64,000 nucleotides of DNA from JACPNO01 sp963825405 (lineage in GTDB: Bacteria > Acidobacteriota > Terriglobia > Bryobacterales > Bryobacteraceae), in assembly GCA_963825405.1 (NCBI GenBank), contig CAWGTB010000003.1:248001-312000 (forward strand), in the 5' to 3' direction. A program made the position numbers and the translations under genes. Numbering within the stretch: position 1 is the stretch's first letter; the number at the start of each line of letters is the position of its first letter. Positions 25,836 through 34,287 of the stretch are shown one piece after another. The notes under the pieces are model-generated. The model ran no database searches. It saw only the letters and a program-made list of their open reading frames with translations, and was not told where the DNA came from.

Positions 25836-27008
25836 CTAACCGCCCTTCACCACCTCGCTCATCTTCACCTGCCGGCCCTGATGAAACGCCACGTTGGCCA
25901 AGTGCGGTGCGGCGACGGCGCTGGCGCCCACTTCAACCGGGGCGTTGGGCTCCTGGCGCGACTTCACGCAGTCCAGGAAATTCTGGATGTGCGACTCGAT
26001 GGGCACGGCGGCTTGCAGTGTCTGCACTGGCTCGCGATTGTCTTTCCACGGCTCTTTCCAGAAACGGAACCCAGCCTCATCGATGATCATGGTTCCCAGA
26101 TCGCCCTGAAATTGGATGGACCAGCCGTTGTCGAACGAGTTGCAATAGTTCAGCGTCCACGTAGCCATGAACGACGGGTATTCGAACACCGCGCAGAAAA
26201 CATCCGGCGTTTCCGAGCCCGCCATCTTGGACACTTGCCCGTAGGACAGCGCCGAGACCGGAGGCCCTGAATTGGTAAACCACTGCACGACGTCCATCAG
26301 GTGTGTACCTTGATCGGTCATGTTGCCGCCAGAGTAATCCCAGAAGTAGCGCCAACTGCGGAAGCGCATGGGTTGGAGCGCGTGGTCGCGCGCCGGACCC
26401 AGAAAACGCTGCCAGTCCAGCTTGCCTTCGAGCGGGTTGTTGTTCAGCTCCTTGGCGATGTTCCAGTTCCACTGCGGCTTGACCATGGTGATCTTGCCGA
26501 GCGCGCCGCTGTCGACGATCTGCTTCCCTTTGAGAATCGGCTCGGCGCTGCGCCGCTGCATGCCGACTTGCACGATCTGTTTCGTCTTGCGCACGGCCGC
26601 CATCATCTTGGCGCTCTCTTCGATCGAGTGCGACATGGGCTTTTCCAGATACACGTCTTTCTTGGCGTCGAGCGCCGCAGCCAGGTTGGGATAGTGCTGA
26701 TGATCCGGCGTGGCGATGATGACGGCGTCGATGCCGCTTTGCTGGAGCAGTTCCCGATAGTCGGCATAGCCTTTAGCGCCGGCGGAATCGGTCAAAGCTT
26801 TTTGCAGATAAGGCTCGTAGACGTCGCAGCACGCCACGCACTGCGCGCCTAGTTTCTGGAATGTCGTGTTCAGGTACCGGCCGCGGCCGCCGGAACCGAT
26901 CAGTCCATAACTCAACCGGTCGTTGGCTCCCCACGCGGAGCGCGGGATGAAGAGCGGCGCGGCCAGAGCGGCTGCGCTGGAAATGAATGTTCTACGATCC
27001 TGTTCCAT
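25836..27008 (-). CDS. Tat-exported Gfo/Idh/MocA-family oxidoreductase
   Basis: A twin-arginine-like signal (DRRTFISSAAALAAPLFIP) precedes a Rossmann fold with the glycine-rich LIGSGGRGRYLNTTF, the sugar-dehydrogenase motif YLEKPMSHSIEES containing the EKP signature Lys, and the alpha/beta C-terminal domain. The export signal means the protein folds with its nicotinamide cofactor before secretion, as in Gfo. It probably acts on a sugar or inositol derivative, for which sequence alone gives no substrate. No sugar genes flank it directly, though a glycosidase-like gene occurs at 46 kb. Confidence 0.83.
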   Translation of the reverse strand: MEQDRRTFISSAAALAAPLFIPRSAWGANDRLSYGLIGSGGRGRYLNTTFQKLGAQCVACCDVYEPYLQKALTDSAGAKGYADYRELLQQSGIDAVIIATPDHQHYPNLAAALDAKKDVYLEKPMSHSIEESAKMMAAVRKTKQIVQVGMQRRSAEPILKGKQIVDSGALGKITMVKPQWNWNIAKELNNNPLEGKLDWQRFLGPARDHALQPMRFRSWRYFWDYSGGNMTDQGTHLMDVVQWFTNSGPPVSALSYGQVSKMAGSETPDVFCAVFEYPSFMATWTLNYCNSFDNGWSIQFQGDLGTMIIDEAGFRFWKEPWKDNREPVQTLQAAVPIESHIQNFLDCVKSRQEPNAPVEVGASAVAAPHLANVAFHQGRQVKMSEVVKGG

Positions 27009-27084
27009 GGTGCGTCCTTCCTTTGCGCATTACTATAACAAAGCCGACGCACGGCTCATGATGGGTCGAATTGGGGCAGGGAAA

Positions 27085-28050
27085 CTACCTGCCGGGAGCG
27101 GGCGGAGCTTTTGGAGCGGCAGGCGCGGGAGGCCCGGCCGCAAAAAAGGCATCGTTGTCGTAAGTGATGTTCAAACTCTTGCTGGTGGCTTCCATCCACT
27201 CCTGCATGCGCCGCTTCTGGATGTCATCGTAGATCTGGTCGCGCACTTCGCTGAACGGCTTGGCCACAATTTCCTGGGCCTTCAAGAGGTAATAGCCGTT
27301 AGGCTGCACCACGGGGTCGCTGACCTCGCCCTGCTTCAATTTGAATACGGCGGTTTTGATCGGCTCCGGTAGATTGTCGGCCGGAGTGAATGTTCCGATA
27401 TCCCCGTCCTTGGCCGCCGAGGCGGTATCTCGCGAATGCTCCTTCACTAGTTTTACGAAGTCAGCTCCGCCGCGAATCTGTTGCACCAGGCCTTCGGCTT
27501 TGGCCTTGGCCTCCGCTTCGGTGAGAGGCTTTTTGCCATCTGCCCCCGCGACGGGATTGGAGCTATACGGAATGTAAATGACTTTGACCTTCACGCTGGT
27601 GTAGCGCTCTTTATTGGCATCGTAGAATTTTTGCTGCTCTTCCGGTTTCACTAGAAACTGTTTGGGAGCTTCGTTGATCTCAGCCTGCGCCATAATATTC
27701 ATCCGGCTGAACTCGAGTGCGTTCTTGTAGGGGGCCACCTGGTCGAGTTTGGATGTCGCCGCGATCTCTGCCAATTTGCGCATCAGAGCGAACTGGTTGA
27801 CGAACGCCTTCTTGTTTTGCAGCGCATTCTGCTGCATCTGCGGCGGCAGAGCTTGAACCATGCTCTCGAACTCGCCATACGTCATTTTCTTGCCGTCGAC
27901 GGTAGCGATAACGGTGTCCGCGCGCGGCGGGCCGAGTTGGCCGGCATCCACGTTGGCACTGGCCACAACGGGCTTTTTGCCCTGAGGCTCGGGCGCCTGC
28001 GCCAGCAGAATCACGGCTGACATACATGATAGGAAAGCGAAGGATTTCAT
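27085..28050 (-). CDS. Periplasmic parvulin-type peptidyl-prolyl isomerase (SurA/PpiC-like)
   Basis: A signal peptide ending near LAQ is followed by an N-terminal SurA-like helical domain (MTYGEFESMVQALPPQMQQNAL, FVNQFALMRKLAEIA), a parvulin domain (VKVIYIPYS, IRGGADFVKLVKEHSRD, GDIGTFTPADNLPEPIKTAVFKLKQGEVSDPV, GYYLLKAQE) and a Pro/Ala-rich tail. It should help outer-membrane or secreted proteins fold in the periplasm. It is divergent from the csm operon, with a 115-bp intergenic region that holds no CRISPR repeat. Confidence 0.82.
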   Translation of the reverse strand: MKSFAFLSCMSAVILLAQAPEPQGKKPVVASANVDAGQLGPPRADTVIATVDGKKMTYGEFESMVQALPPQMQQNALQNKKAFVNQFALMRKLAEIAATSKLDQVAPYKNALEFSRMNIMAQAEINEAPKQFLVKPEEQQKFYDANKERYTSVKVKVIYIPYSSNPVAGADGKKPLTEAEAKAKAEGLVQQIRGGADFVKLVKEHSRDTASAAKDGDIGTFTPADNLPEPIKTAVFKLKQGEVSDPVVQPNGYYLLKAQEIVAKPFSEVRDQIYDDIQKRRMQEWMEATSKSLNITYDNDAFFAAGPPAPAAPKAPPAPGR

Positions 28051-28165
28051 TCGAACCTCGGGCGGAAAATCTTCACCAGTGTAACATGATGCCCATGCGG
28101 CCCTTTAGGCCGACGGCCCTCGGCGGGTGTGATAGACTAAGCCATTCCCGCGGGTCTCGAATCAG

Positions 28166-29656
28166 ATGTCCGAACAGATCCTTCTGCAAGGAAAGCTCCT
28201 CGGTGTCGACGAGTTTCTGGCGTCGCACGCCGGCGGTTCCGGTGATGTACGCGAGCCCGACGCCGAACTTGTCGCCGGCCGTTCGCAGTGGCTGGCCCTG
28301 CTGGGCGAAGTGCTGCCGCGCGCCCTGCTGGCGGAACTGGGTTTAGCGCGCGTTTTGCTGGGATCGAGTGGCGGCGGCCAATTTCTGGTAGTCCTGCCGG
28401 GAGATAAACGTGCCGCGGCCGAAGAGTTCCTGACTGCTGCCGCGCGGCACGCCAGTTCGCTGAGCAATGGACATATCCAGATCTTATGGAGCGTCACCGA
28501 AAATCTGGGCGATTGGAGCGTCGTCCGCAAACGCCTTACGGAGCAGTTGCAAGCCTGGCGCAGTAGGCCTTTGCGGCATGCCGGTCCCGAGACATTCGTC
28601 CCCTTTGCTCCGGCGCCCGCGGAGCACGGCCGTTCCGCGGCGGACCGCTACTTTTACGATGACCTCGGAATGAAGGTTCGCGAGGCGTCGGTGGTGGGCT
28701 GGTCTCCGGATGCTCCCGCCGCGGTTTCGCTGGGCGGCGGCAAACATACGTGGGCTTTGTCGTCGAACCTGTCGCTCGACGGTATCACGCTCGCCCGTCA
28801 CGCCGCATTGAGTGACGACGGCGCCTATGCCGCTCCCATCGCAACCCTGGCCGGCCGCGCGCAGGGCCGTCCGCTATGGGGAGTGCTGCGCGGCGATGTC
28901 GATCATCTGGGTGTCCGTTTGCGCCGACTGCAGACCATCGAAGATCACGTTCGTCTGTCGGTGCTGTACAAGCAGTTCTTCGCCGGTGAGATCGAGGTGC
29001 TGTGTTCCATGCCGGAGTTCTGGCGCAAGGTAACGATTCTCTATTCGGGCGGCGATGATTTCGCGCTCTACGGCGCCTGGGACGCGCTGATTCAATTTGC
29101 CAGCGAGTTGCAGCGGCTGTTCCATCGCTTCACCGAAGAGAATTTGCAGGACTATCCGGGCCCCGAAGCCAAGACCATTTCGATGGCTCTTGCGCTCGCC
29201 CCCTCGCCGGATCACGCTTTAGGCCCCGTTTATCGCGAGGCGGGACTCACTCTGCAACTGGCCAAAGCCGCGGACAAGGATTGCATCTTTCTGCTGGATC
29301 GGGTGCTGGAATGGAAGCAACTCGCCAGCGCCGTCGAAATGAAAGACACGGTGACGAAGATGCTGGAGGAATTCGAGTCCTCGCGGCAATTTCTGGCGCA
29401 GCTACGCGGTTTTTATCAGAAAGAATTCTCCGCCGGCGGCACGGCCGATTCCGAAGCCATGCTTCGCCGGCTGGGCCGCTTTCACCGGCGTTTTCATCGT
29501 GCGCTGGGCGGCGCGAAGGATCGCGAGTTGCAGAAGTTGCGGGCCCACCTGGTCAATGAGATCGTGGGGAGGAAGGCAGCTGCGGGTAAGCCCGTGAAAC
29601 TCCGGCCCGCTGGGCTGGTAGCGTTGGAGTGGGCGAGACTGGCAACCGAGGTTTAA
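28166..29656 (+). CDS. csm1: Cas10/Csm1, compact form without HD domain or zinc ribbon
   Basis: This is the large subunit of a type III-A CRISPR effector, which on RNA binding makes cyclic oligoadenylates. The first palm appears at about residues 60-145 (SSGGGQFLVVLPGD). The second contains LRGDVDHLG (241-249) and an intact GGDD at 295-298 (YSGGDDFALYG), followed by the helical C-terminal domain. At 496 residues it is far shorter than the usual 750-850. The N-terminal HD nuclease is absent, and a stop in frame at 28133 rules out an upstream extension. No CxxC pair is seen between the palms. It is the first gene of csm1-csm5. Confidence 0.88.
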   Translation: MSEQILLQGKLLGVDEFLASHAGGSGDVREPDAELVAGRSQWLALLGEVLPRALLAELGLARVLLGSSGGGQFLVVLPGDKRAAAEEFLTAAARHASSLSNGHIQILWSVTENLGDWSVVRKRLTEQLQAWRSRPLRHAGPETFVPFAPAPAEHGRSAADRYFYDDLGMKVREASVVGWSPDAPAAVSLGGGKHTWALSSNLSLDGITLARHAALSDDGAYAAPIATLAGRAQGRPLWGVLRGDVDHLGVRLRRLQTIEDHVRLSVLYKQFFAGEIEVLCSMPEFWRKVTILYSGGDDFALYGAWDALIQFASELQRLFHRFTEENLQDYPGPEAKTISMALALAPSPDHALGPVYREAGLTLQLAKAADKDCIFLLDRVLEWKQLASAVEMKDTVTKMLEEFESSRQFLAQLRGFYQKEFSAGGTADSEAMLRRLGRFHRRFHRALGGAKDRELQKLRAHLVNEIVGRKAAAGKPVKLRPAGLVALEWARLATEV

Positions 29657-29661
29657 TCAAA

Positions 29662-30168
29662 ATGGCACCAGAGCAGGAAGTCAAAAACCGGGAAGCGCGT
29701 CCGCCGCGCGAAGGCCGTCCGGACAATAAGGGCCGTCCGGATTCCAGAGGTCCGGAGCATCGCGGGCCCCGCGATGACCGGCGCGGAGATCGCGGCGATG
29801 ATCGCCGTGGTGGCCGGCCCGAAGGCCCGCTCGAAATCGACATCGACAAGCTCATCGCCGACAGCCTGTATCTGGATAACCAGGCGCACGGCATTGTGAG
29901 CCGCATGCGCGATATGGATTCCGGCACGCGCAGCCAGTTGCGCCGTCTCTATAACGCCGTGCGGCGCGCCTGCCGCGCTCCGGAGAATGAGCGGCAGCAT
30001 GAGTTCGTCATGCTGCGCGCACGCCTGGCGTACACCATCGCGCGCCATTCGCTGCGCAGTCTGGATCAGATGGAACGGCTGCTGCTGCAAGTAACGCGCA
30101 AGAACGACGTCCGCGGCTACGAGCGGTTCAAAGATCTTTTCGAGGCGATCGTCGCCTACAACGAGTAA
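29662..30168 (+). CDS. csm2: Csm2 with disordered Arg/Asp/Gly-rich N-terminal tail
   Basis: The C-terminal 110 residues match the small helical Csm2 subunit (LYLDNQAHGIVSRMRDMDSGTRSQLRRLYNAVRRA; HEFVMLRARLAYTIARHS), which lines the target-RNA groove of the Csm complex. The first 55 residues are an extension of repeated Arg, Asp, Gly and Pro (DDRRGDRGDDRRGGRP), not part of the standard Csm2 fold and probably disordered. I start at 29662, just after the csm1 stop, with GAGG upstream. A Met at 29629 inside csm1 is possible. It is followed by csm3 after 9 nt. Confidence 0.8.
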   Translation: MAPEQEVKNREARPPREGRPDNKGRPDSRGPEHRGPRDDRRGDRGDDRRGGRPEGPLEIDIDKLIADSLYLDNQAHGIVSRMRDMDSGTRSQLRRLYNAVRRACRAPENERQHEFVMLRARLAYTIARHSLRSLDQMERLLLQVTRKNDVRGYERFKDLFEAIVAYNE

Positions 30169-30177
30169 CGAGGAAGC

Positions 30178-31011
30178 ATGAGCGCGCACACCACCCAAAC
30201 GGAATTGAAACTCATCGGCAAGCTGGTGCTGGAAGGGGAGCTGCATTGCGAGACTGGCCTGCACGTCGGCGCGGGCAAAGGGTCGCTCGAAATCGGCGGG
30301 TCCGATAATCCTGTGATCAAGGATGCTTTCGGCCGCCCGTATATTCCGGGCAGTTCGCTGCGCGGCAAGCTGCGTTCGCTCCTGGAGCAATTTTCCGGCA
30401 TGGCCACGCCGTCTGAGCTGGTTTATCTTTCCCGGCGTAAAGGGCAAGAGGTGCGCATCCATCAAAGCGACCGGCCCGATGACGAAATTTGTTTGTTGTT
30501 CGGCCGCAATCCGGGACGCATGGAGCGTCCGGCGGGTGAGCCGCTGGAGAGCCATCACGCAACGCCGGCGCGTCTCGCAGTTTACGACGCCCCGCTGGAT
30601 GCCGACAGTATCACGCCGCAAATGCGCGAGAACATGGACGACGAGCTGACGGAAGTGAAGAGCGAAAATTCCGTCGATCGCATCACTTCGCAAGCCAACC
30701 CTCGCACGCTGGAACGCGTTCCCGCCGGCGCTCGCTTCCGCGTGCGGATGGTGCTGGATCTTTTGTGCGAAGAGGATGCGCCGCTGGCAGGCGTGCTGCT
30801 GCGTGGCTTGCGGCTGCTCGAAGACGATGCCCTCGGCGGTGGCGGCTCGCGCGGCAGCGGACGCGTTCGGTTCTCCAATCTGAAAGCCGTTTGGCGCAGC
30901 CGTGAATATTACGCTTCCGGCGCGGCGGAAAAAGAACTGATCGCCGGCGCCGATGTGGCCGCGCTGCAGAAACTGGTCAACGAATCCGGCGCGGCGTTTC
31001 TGAAGGACTGA
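30178..31011 (+). CDS. csm3: Csm3 (Cas7-group RAMP), target-RNA nuclease subunit
   Basis: The RAMP fold includes the crRNA-binding start LKLIGKLVLEGELHCETGLHVGAG, then EIGGSDNPVIKD, where Asp43 matches the catalytic Asp that cuts target RNA every six nucleotides. IPGSSLRGKLRSLLEQF and the C-terminal glycine-rich loop GGGGSRGSGRVRF complete it. Length is 277 residues versus about 220-250 usual, the difference being a mid-protein insertion. It is the backbone subunit of the Csm filament. Its stop overlaps the csm4 start by 1 bp (TGATG). Confidence 0.88.
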   Translation: MSAHTTQTELKLIGKLVLEGELHCETGLHVGAGKGSLEIGGSDNPVIKDAFGRPYIPGSSLRGKLRSLLEQFSGMATPSELVYLSRRKGQEVRIHQSDRPDDEICLLFGRNPGRMERPAGEPLESHHATPARLAVYDAPLDADSITPQMRENMDDELTEVKSENSVDRITSQANPRTLERVPAGARFRVRMVLDLLCEEDAPLAGVLLRGLRLLEDDALGGGGSRGSGRVRFSNLKAVWRSREYYASGAAEKELIAGADVAALQKLVNESGAAFLKD

Positions 31012-32035
31012 TGGCGCTGCAACAACCTGGCCTCGTCGTCAAGCTGCGTCCCACGGGTCCGTGGCGTATCGGTCCGGATTCCGGCGATCGCCATGCCGTG
31101 GACGTCACCTATCACAGCGATTCGCTCTACGCTGCCGTGTACCGGCGCCATGCGTCTGCTGGGCCATCTGGAAGATTGGCTGGAGGCTACCGCGCGCAAT
31201 CCCGCCGGCTCTGCCGTGCGTTTCAGCTCCTGCTTTCCGTTTGTCGATGAAATTGGTTTCGTGATGCCGCCGCGCAACGTCTGGCCTCCGCCGGATTCGA
31301 CCAAAGTTCGCTGGAAAAGCGCGCGCTTCATTCCGCTCGGGCTGGTGGGACCGCTGCTGGCCGGCAGTGTGCTTGAGGAAGATCGCTGGAGCGTGGACGG
31401 CGTCAGCGAATGTCTCACGCCGCTTGGCCGCTCCGGGCCCTTTCGTCCCGCGCTGCGTCCGGCCGCTGCGGTTGATCGCTTGACGGGAAGCTGCGAGCCG
31501 CACTCCACGGCGTGCCTGGAATTTTCTGCCGGGGCAGGGCTCTGGGCTGTAATTGGATTTGCTGATGAGGAATCGCGCGCGCGCTGGTCGGGTCCGGTGC
31601 GTGCCGCGCTGCGATTGCTGGCGGACTCAGGCTTCGGCGGCGAGCGGTCTCGCGGATGGGGACGCGCCGCGGAACCGGAATTCGTGGAAGGAACTTTGCC
31701 GGAGATGATTCTGCCCGAAACGCCGGCGCCCGATGCGACGCCGCCGGGAGAGCGCGCATTGGCTGCTGTCGCTGTTCACTCCGGGCCCGGCGGATGCGGT
31801 CGATTGGGGCGGCGGAAACTATTCGGTGCTCACGCGCGGCGGCCGTGTGGATAGCCCGGCTCGATCGGGAGACTCCAAGAAATTGTTACGCATGATAGAG
31901 GAAGGCTCGGTGTTGCTGGCTCCGGGCGCGCTGGCCGGAGCCGCGCCCGATGTCGCGCCCGATGACTTCCCGCACCCGGTGTATCGGGCCGGCTTCGCGC
32001 TCGCCATTCCCGTACCGTGGCAGGCGGCGTCATGA
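31011..32035 (+). CDS. csm4: Csm4 (Cas5-group RAMP), two frame breaks
   Basis: Joined across breaks near 31140 (one extra T) and 31753 (one extra C), the protein is about 340 residues. It begins VVKLRPTGPWRIGPDSGDR, has the RAMP glycine-rich loop GFGGERSRGWGRA, and ends with a strand-rich domain (HWLLSLFTPGPADAVDW; YRAGFALAIPVPW). Csm4 binds the 5' handle of the crRNA and anchors Csm1. Both breaks are single-base additions with perfect continuation afterwards, so I treat them as probable sequence errors. If real, they would disable the complex. It overlaps csm5 by 4 bp. Confidence 0.8.
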
Positions 32036-33177
32036 GATACCGCCTCACGTGTCTCACTCCGGTGCTGGTTGGCGACGGCGGCCGCCTCTCCGCGATCGAT
32101 TACATGGTGTGGAAAGATCACGTCAATGTGCTCGACCAGCGTCGCATTTTCCGTCTGCTTTCCAAAGGGCCGCGGCTCGATGGTTATCTGTCGCAACTGA
32201 AGAAAGCCACCAAGTTGGATTTTGCATCGTGGGGTGGATTCGCGCAGAATTTCGCCGGCCGCCGGATTCCGTTTGAGAACCCGGCGTACGCCGCGTATTG
32301 GGAGCGCGCGTCAGCGGAAAGTTTAGCGATTCCCACTTTTAGTTCCGGCCCGTCGGGTCCTTATCTTCCCGGAGCGGCGATCAAAGGCGCGCTGCGCACT
32401 GGCGTGTTCTTTTCGCACCTTACCGAAGGCGCGCTGCGCGATCTTGCAACGAGACTATCCAAGGACCGGCCACCGCGCCATCCCGCCGAAGCGCTGGAAG
32501 ATCACGTGCTTGGCTCCGGCGGTTCCAGCCGCATGCGCACCGTGGCGGCAGCGGATTCCGCACCGGTCGCTCAGGCGGCGTTCAAAGTCTATCTCGTGCG
32601 CGTGGCTACGCTAACGCCGCACGGCAAGGGCGAGTACGCTCTCGGCTGGAAAAGCCAACGCGGATCGGTGGATGGCCGCCGTCCGGAGGAAAGCACGCCG
32701 GGATTTGTCGAAATGGCGTCGCCCGGTTCTGCGTTCGAAGGGCAGTGGCAGGAGAAGGCCTTCTTCGATCAGGCCGAAATTCGGCGGGCGCTAGGCTGGC
32801 GAGAGCCATTCCAATCGCTCGCAAATATTTCAGGCGGCGAATCGTTATGCGGCAGCCCTTCTAACCTGCACAAGCAGTACGCTGGGTGGGCCGGGCTGTC
32901 TGCGCTTGGCAATCAGATCGAAGAATTGGAGACACGCCTGGCAGCTGCGCAAGCGAGTGGCGGGTGTCTGCTTTCGATCGGGTGGGGCGGGGGATTGCTG
33001 GGAAAATCCGCCTGGCTCGATACCGCCAACGCAGAGTATCGCCAAGTCATGCAGAAGCTTTCTCTTTATGACAAGGCTCTCGCTTCCGGTCTGCCTTTTC
33101 CCAAAACACGGCGTGTGGTTTTCCTCAAGAATCAACCTGCAACTCTCCCTGGATGGGCCCTGCTGGAAGTAAGTTAA
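32032..33177 (+). CDS. csm5: Csm5 (Cas7-group RAMP), filament-end subunit
   Basis: The protein starts MRYRLTCLTPVLVGDGG, typical of Csm5, and contains a RAMP insertion site YLPGAAIKGALRTGVFF and a glycine-rich C-terminal loop (SIGWGGGLLGKSAWLD). Csm5 caps the 3' end of the crRNA and recruits trimming nucleases. The 381-residue length is normal. The ATG at 32032 forms an ATGA overlap with csm4. It is the last csm gene. No csm6, cas6, cas1, cas2 or repeat array follows. Confidence 0.83.
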   Translation: MRYRLTCLTPVLVGDGGRLSAIDYMVWKDHVNVLDQRRIFRLLSKGPRLDGYLSQLKKATKLDFASWGGFAQNFAGRRIPFENPAYAAYWERASAESLAIPTFSSGPSGPYLPGAAIKGALRTGVFFSHLTEGALRDLATRLSKDRPPRHPAEALEDHVLGSGGSSRMRTVAAADSAPVAQAAFKVYLVRVATLTPHGKGEYALGWKSQRGSVDGRRPEESTPGFVEMASPGSAFEGQWQEKAFFDQAEIRRALGWREPFQSLANISGGESLCGSPSNLHKQYAGWAGLSALGNQIEELETRLAAAQASGGCLLSIGWGGGLLGKSAWLDTANAEYRQVMQKLSLYDKALASGLPFPKTRRVVFLKNQPATLPGWALLEVS

Positions 33178-33208
33178 GATATTTCTGTCTGTCTTCTGGA
33201 GGTGAATC

Positions 33209-34267
33209 ATGGCAATCGATCAAGAGAAGCTAGGCGCGTTCATGGGCAAGGCTGTCGGTGATTTGGGAGCCACGCTCAGTGCCGCTTTGGTGATTATTGG
33301 TGAGAAGCTCGGACTCTACAAAGCGATGGCAGGCGCCGGTCCGATGACTTCGGCTGACTTAGCTAAGAAAACCGACACAGCCGAGCGCTATGTGCGCGAA
33401 TGGCTGGCAGCGCAGGCCGCCGGCGGCTATGTGACTTACGACGCCGCTACGCGCCGCTTCACGCTGCCCGAAGAGCAGGCGTTTGCGCTCGCGGTGGAAG
33501 ATAGCCCGGCATATCTCCCGGGCGCGTTTCAACTCATGACATCGGTTCTCAAGGACGAGCCGAAGTTAACGGAAGCATTTCGCACCGGCAAGGGCGTAGG
33601 CTGGCACGAGCACGACCCGGGTTTGTTCGAAGGTACGGAGCGATTCTTTCGCCCCAATTACATCGCCAACTTGATTAGCTCCTGGATTCCCGCGCTCGAC
33701 GGCGTCGAAGCCAAGCTGAAAAAAGGCGCGCGCGTTGCCGACATCGGCTGCGGCCACGGAGCCTCGACTATCCTGCTGGCGCAGGCCTATCCTAATTCCA
33801 CGTTTACCGGGTTTGACTATCATGGCCCGTCTATCGAGAAGGCGAACCAGCGGGCCGCCGCTTCCGGCGTGGCCGATCGCGCGAAATTCGAAGTTGCGAA
33901 AGCCAAGGAGTTTCCCGGCAAGGACTACGACTTAGTGGCATTCTTCGATTGCCTGCACGACATGGGCGACCCAGTGGGTGCTGCCGCGCACGTCCTGCAG
34001 TCACTCGCCAAAGACGGCACGTGGATGATTGTCGAGCCGTTCGCCGGCGACAAAGTGGAGGACAACCTCCATCCCTTGGGACGCCTGTTCTATGCGGCCT
34101 CCACGATGGTTTGCACCGGCGCGTCGCTGTCGCAGGAAGTCGGCCTCGCGCTGGGCGCGCAGGCCGGTGAGGCGCGCTTGCGTGATGTTGTGACGAGCGG
34201 CGGTTTCACGCATTTCCGCCGCGCCACGGAGACACCGTTCAATTTGGTATTGGAAGCCCGGCCGTAA
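33209..34267 (+). CDS. SAM-dependent methyltransferase with N-terminal winged helix
   Basis: The first 110 residues form a winged-helix dimerisation domain (LYKAMAGAGPMTSADLAKKTDTAERYVREWL). The class I methyltransferase fold follows, with motif I VADIGCGHGASTILLAQ, FTGFDYHGPSIEKANQRA and LVAFFDCLHDMGDP. The layout resembles O-methyltransferases and the mycobacterial Rv2258c type. The substrate is unknown. It begins 31 nt after csm5 with a strong GGAGGTG site, so it may be co-transcribed with the csm genes. Nothing in it suggests a CRISPR role. Confidence 0.8.
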   Translation: MAIDQEKLGAFMGKAVGDLGATLSAALVIIGEKLGLYKAMAGAGPMTSADLAKKTDTAERYVREWLAAQAAGGYVTYDAATRRFTLPEEQAFALAVEDSPAYLPGAFQLMTSVLKDEPKLTEAFRTGKGVGWHEHDPGLFEGTERFFRPNYIANLISSWIPALDGVEAKLKKGARVADIGCGHGASTILLAQAYPNSTFTGFDYHGPSIEKANQRAAASGVADRAKFEVAKAKEFPGKDYDLVAFFDCLHDMGDPVGAAAHVLQSLAKDGTWMIVEPFAGDKVEDNLHPLGRLFYAASTMVCTGASLSQEVGLALGAQAGEARLRDVVTSGGFTHFRRATETPFNLVLEARP

Positions 34268-34287
34268 GTGGCTTAATAAGTCACTTA
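34265..34287. terminator. Near-perfect inverted repeat across two convergent stop codons
   Basis: TAAGTGGCTTA (34265-34275) and TAAGTCACTTA (34277-34287) pair over 11 bp with one G-U and almost no loop. It spans the methyltransferase stop and the purN stop, so it could act as a bidirectional 3'-end structure. Confidence 0.35.

Noticed and set aside
28051..28165. Possible CRISPR array beside csm1
   Set aside because: The stretch has only a short GC-rich inverted segment (GCGGCCCTTTAGGCCG-like). No direct repeats of 25-40 bp with spacers occur here or downstream of csm5.
33209..34267. The methyltransferase as a CRISPR ancillary effector
   Set aside because: It has no CARF, SAVED or nuclease features, and its domain layout matches ordinary O-methyltransferases. 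Only proximity supports a link.
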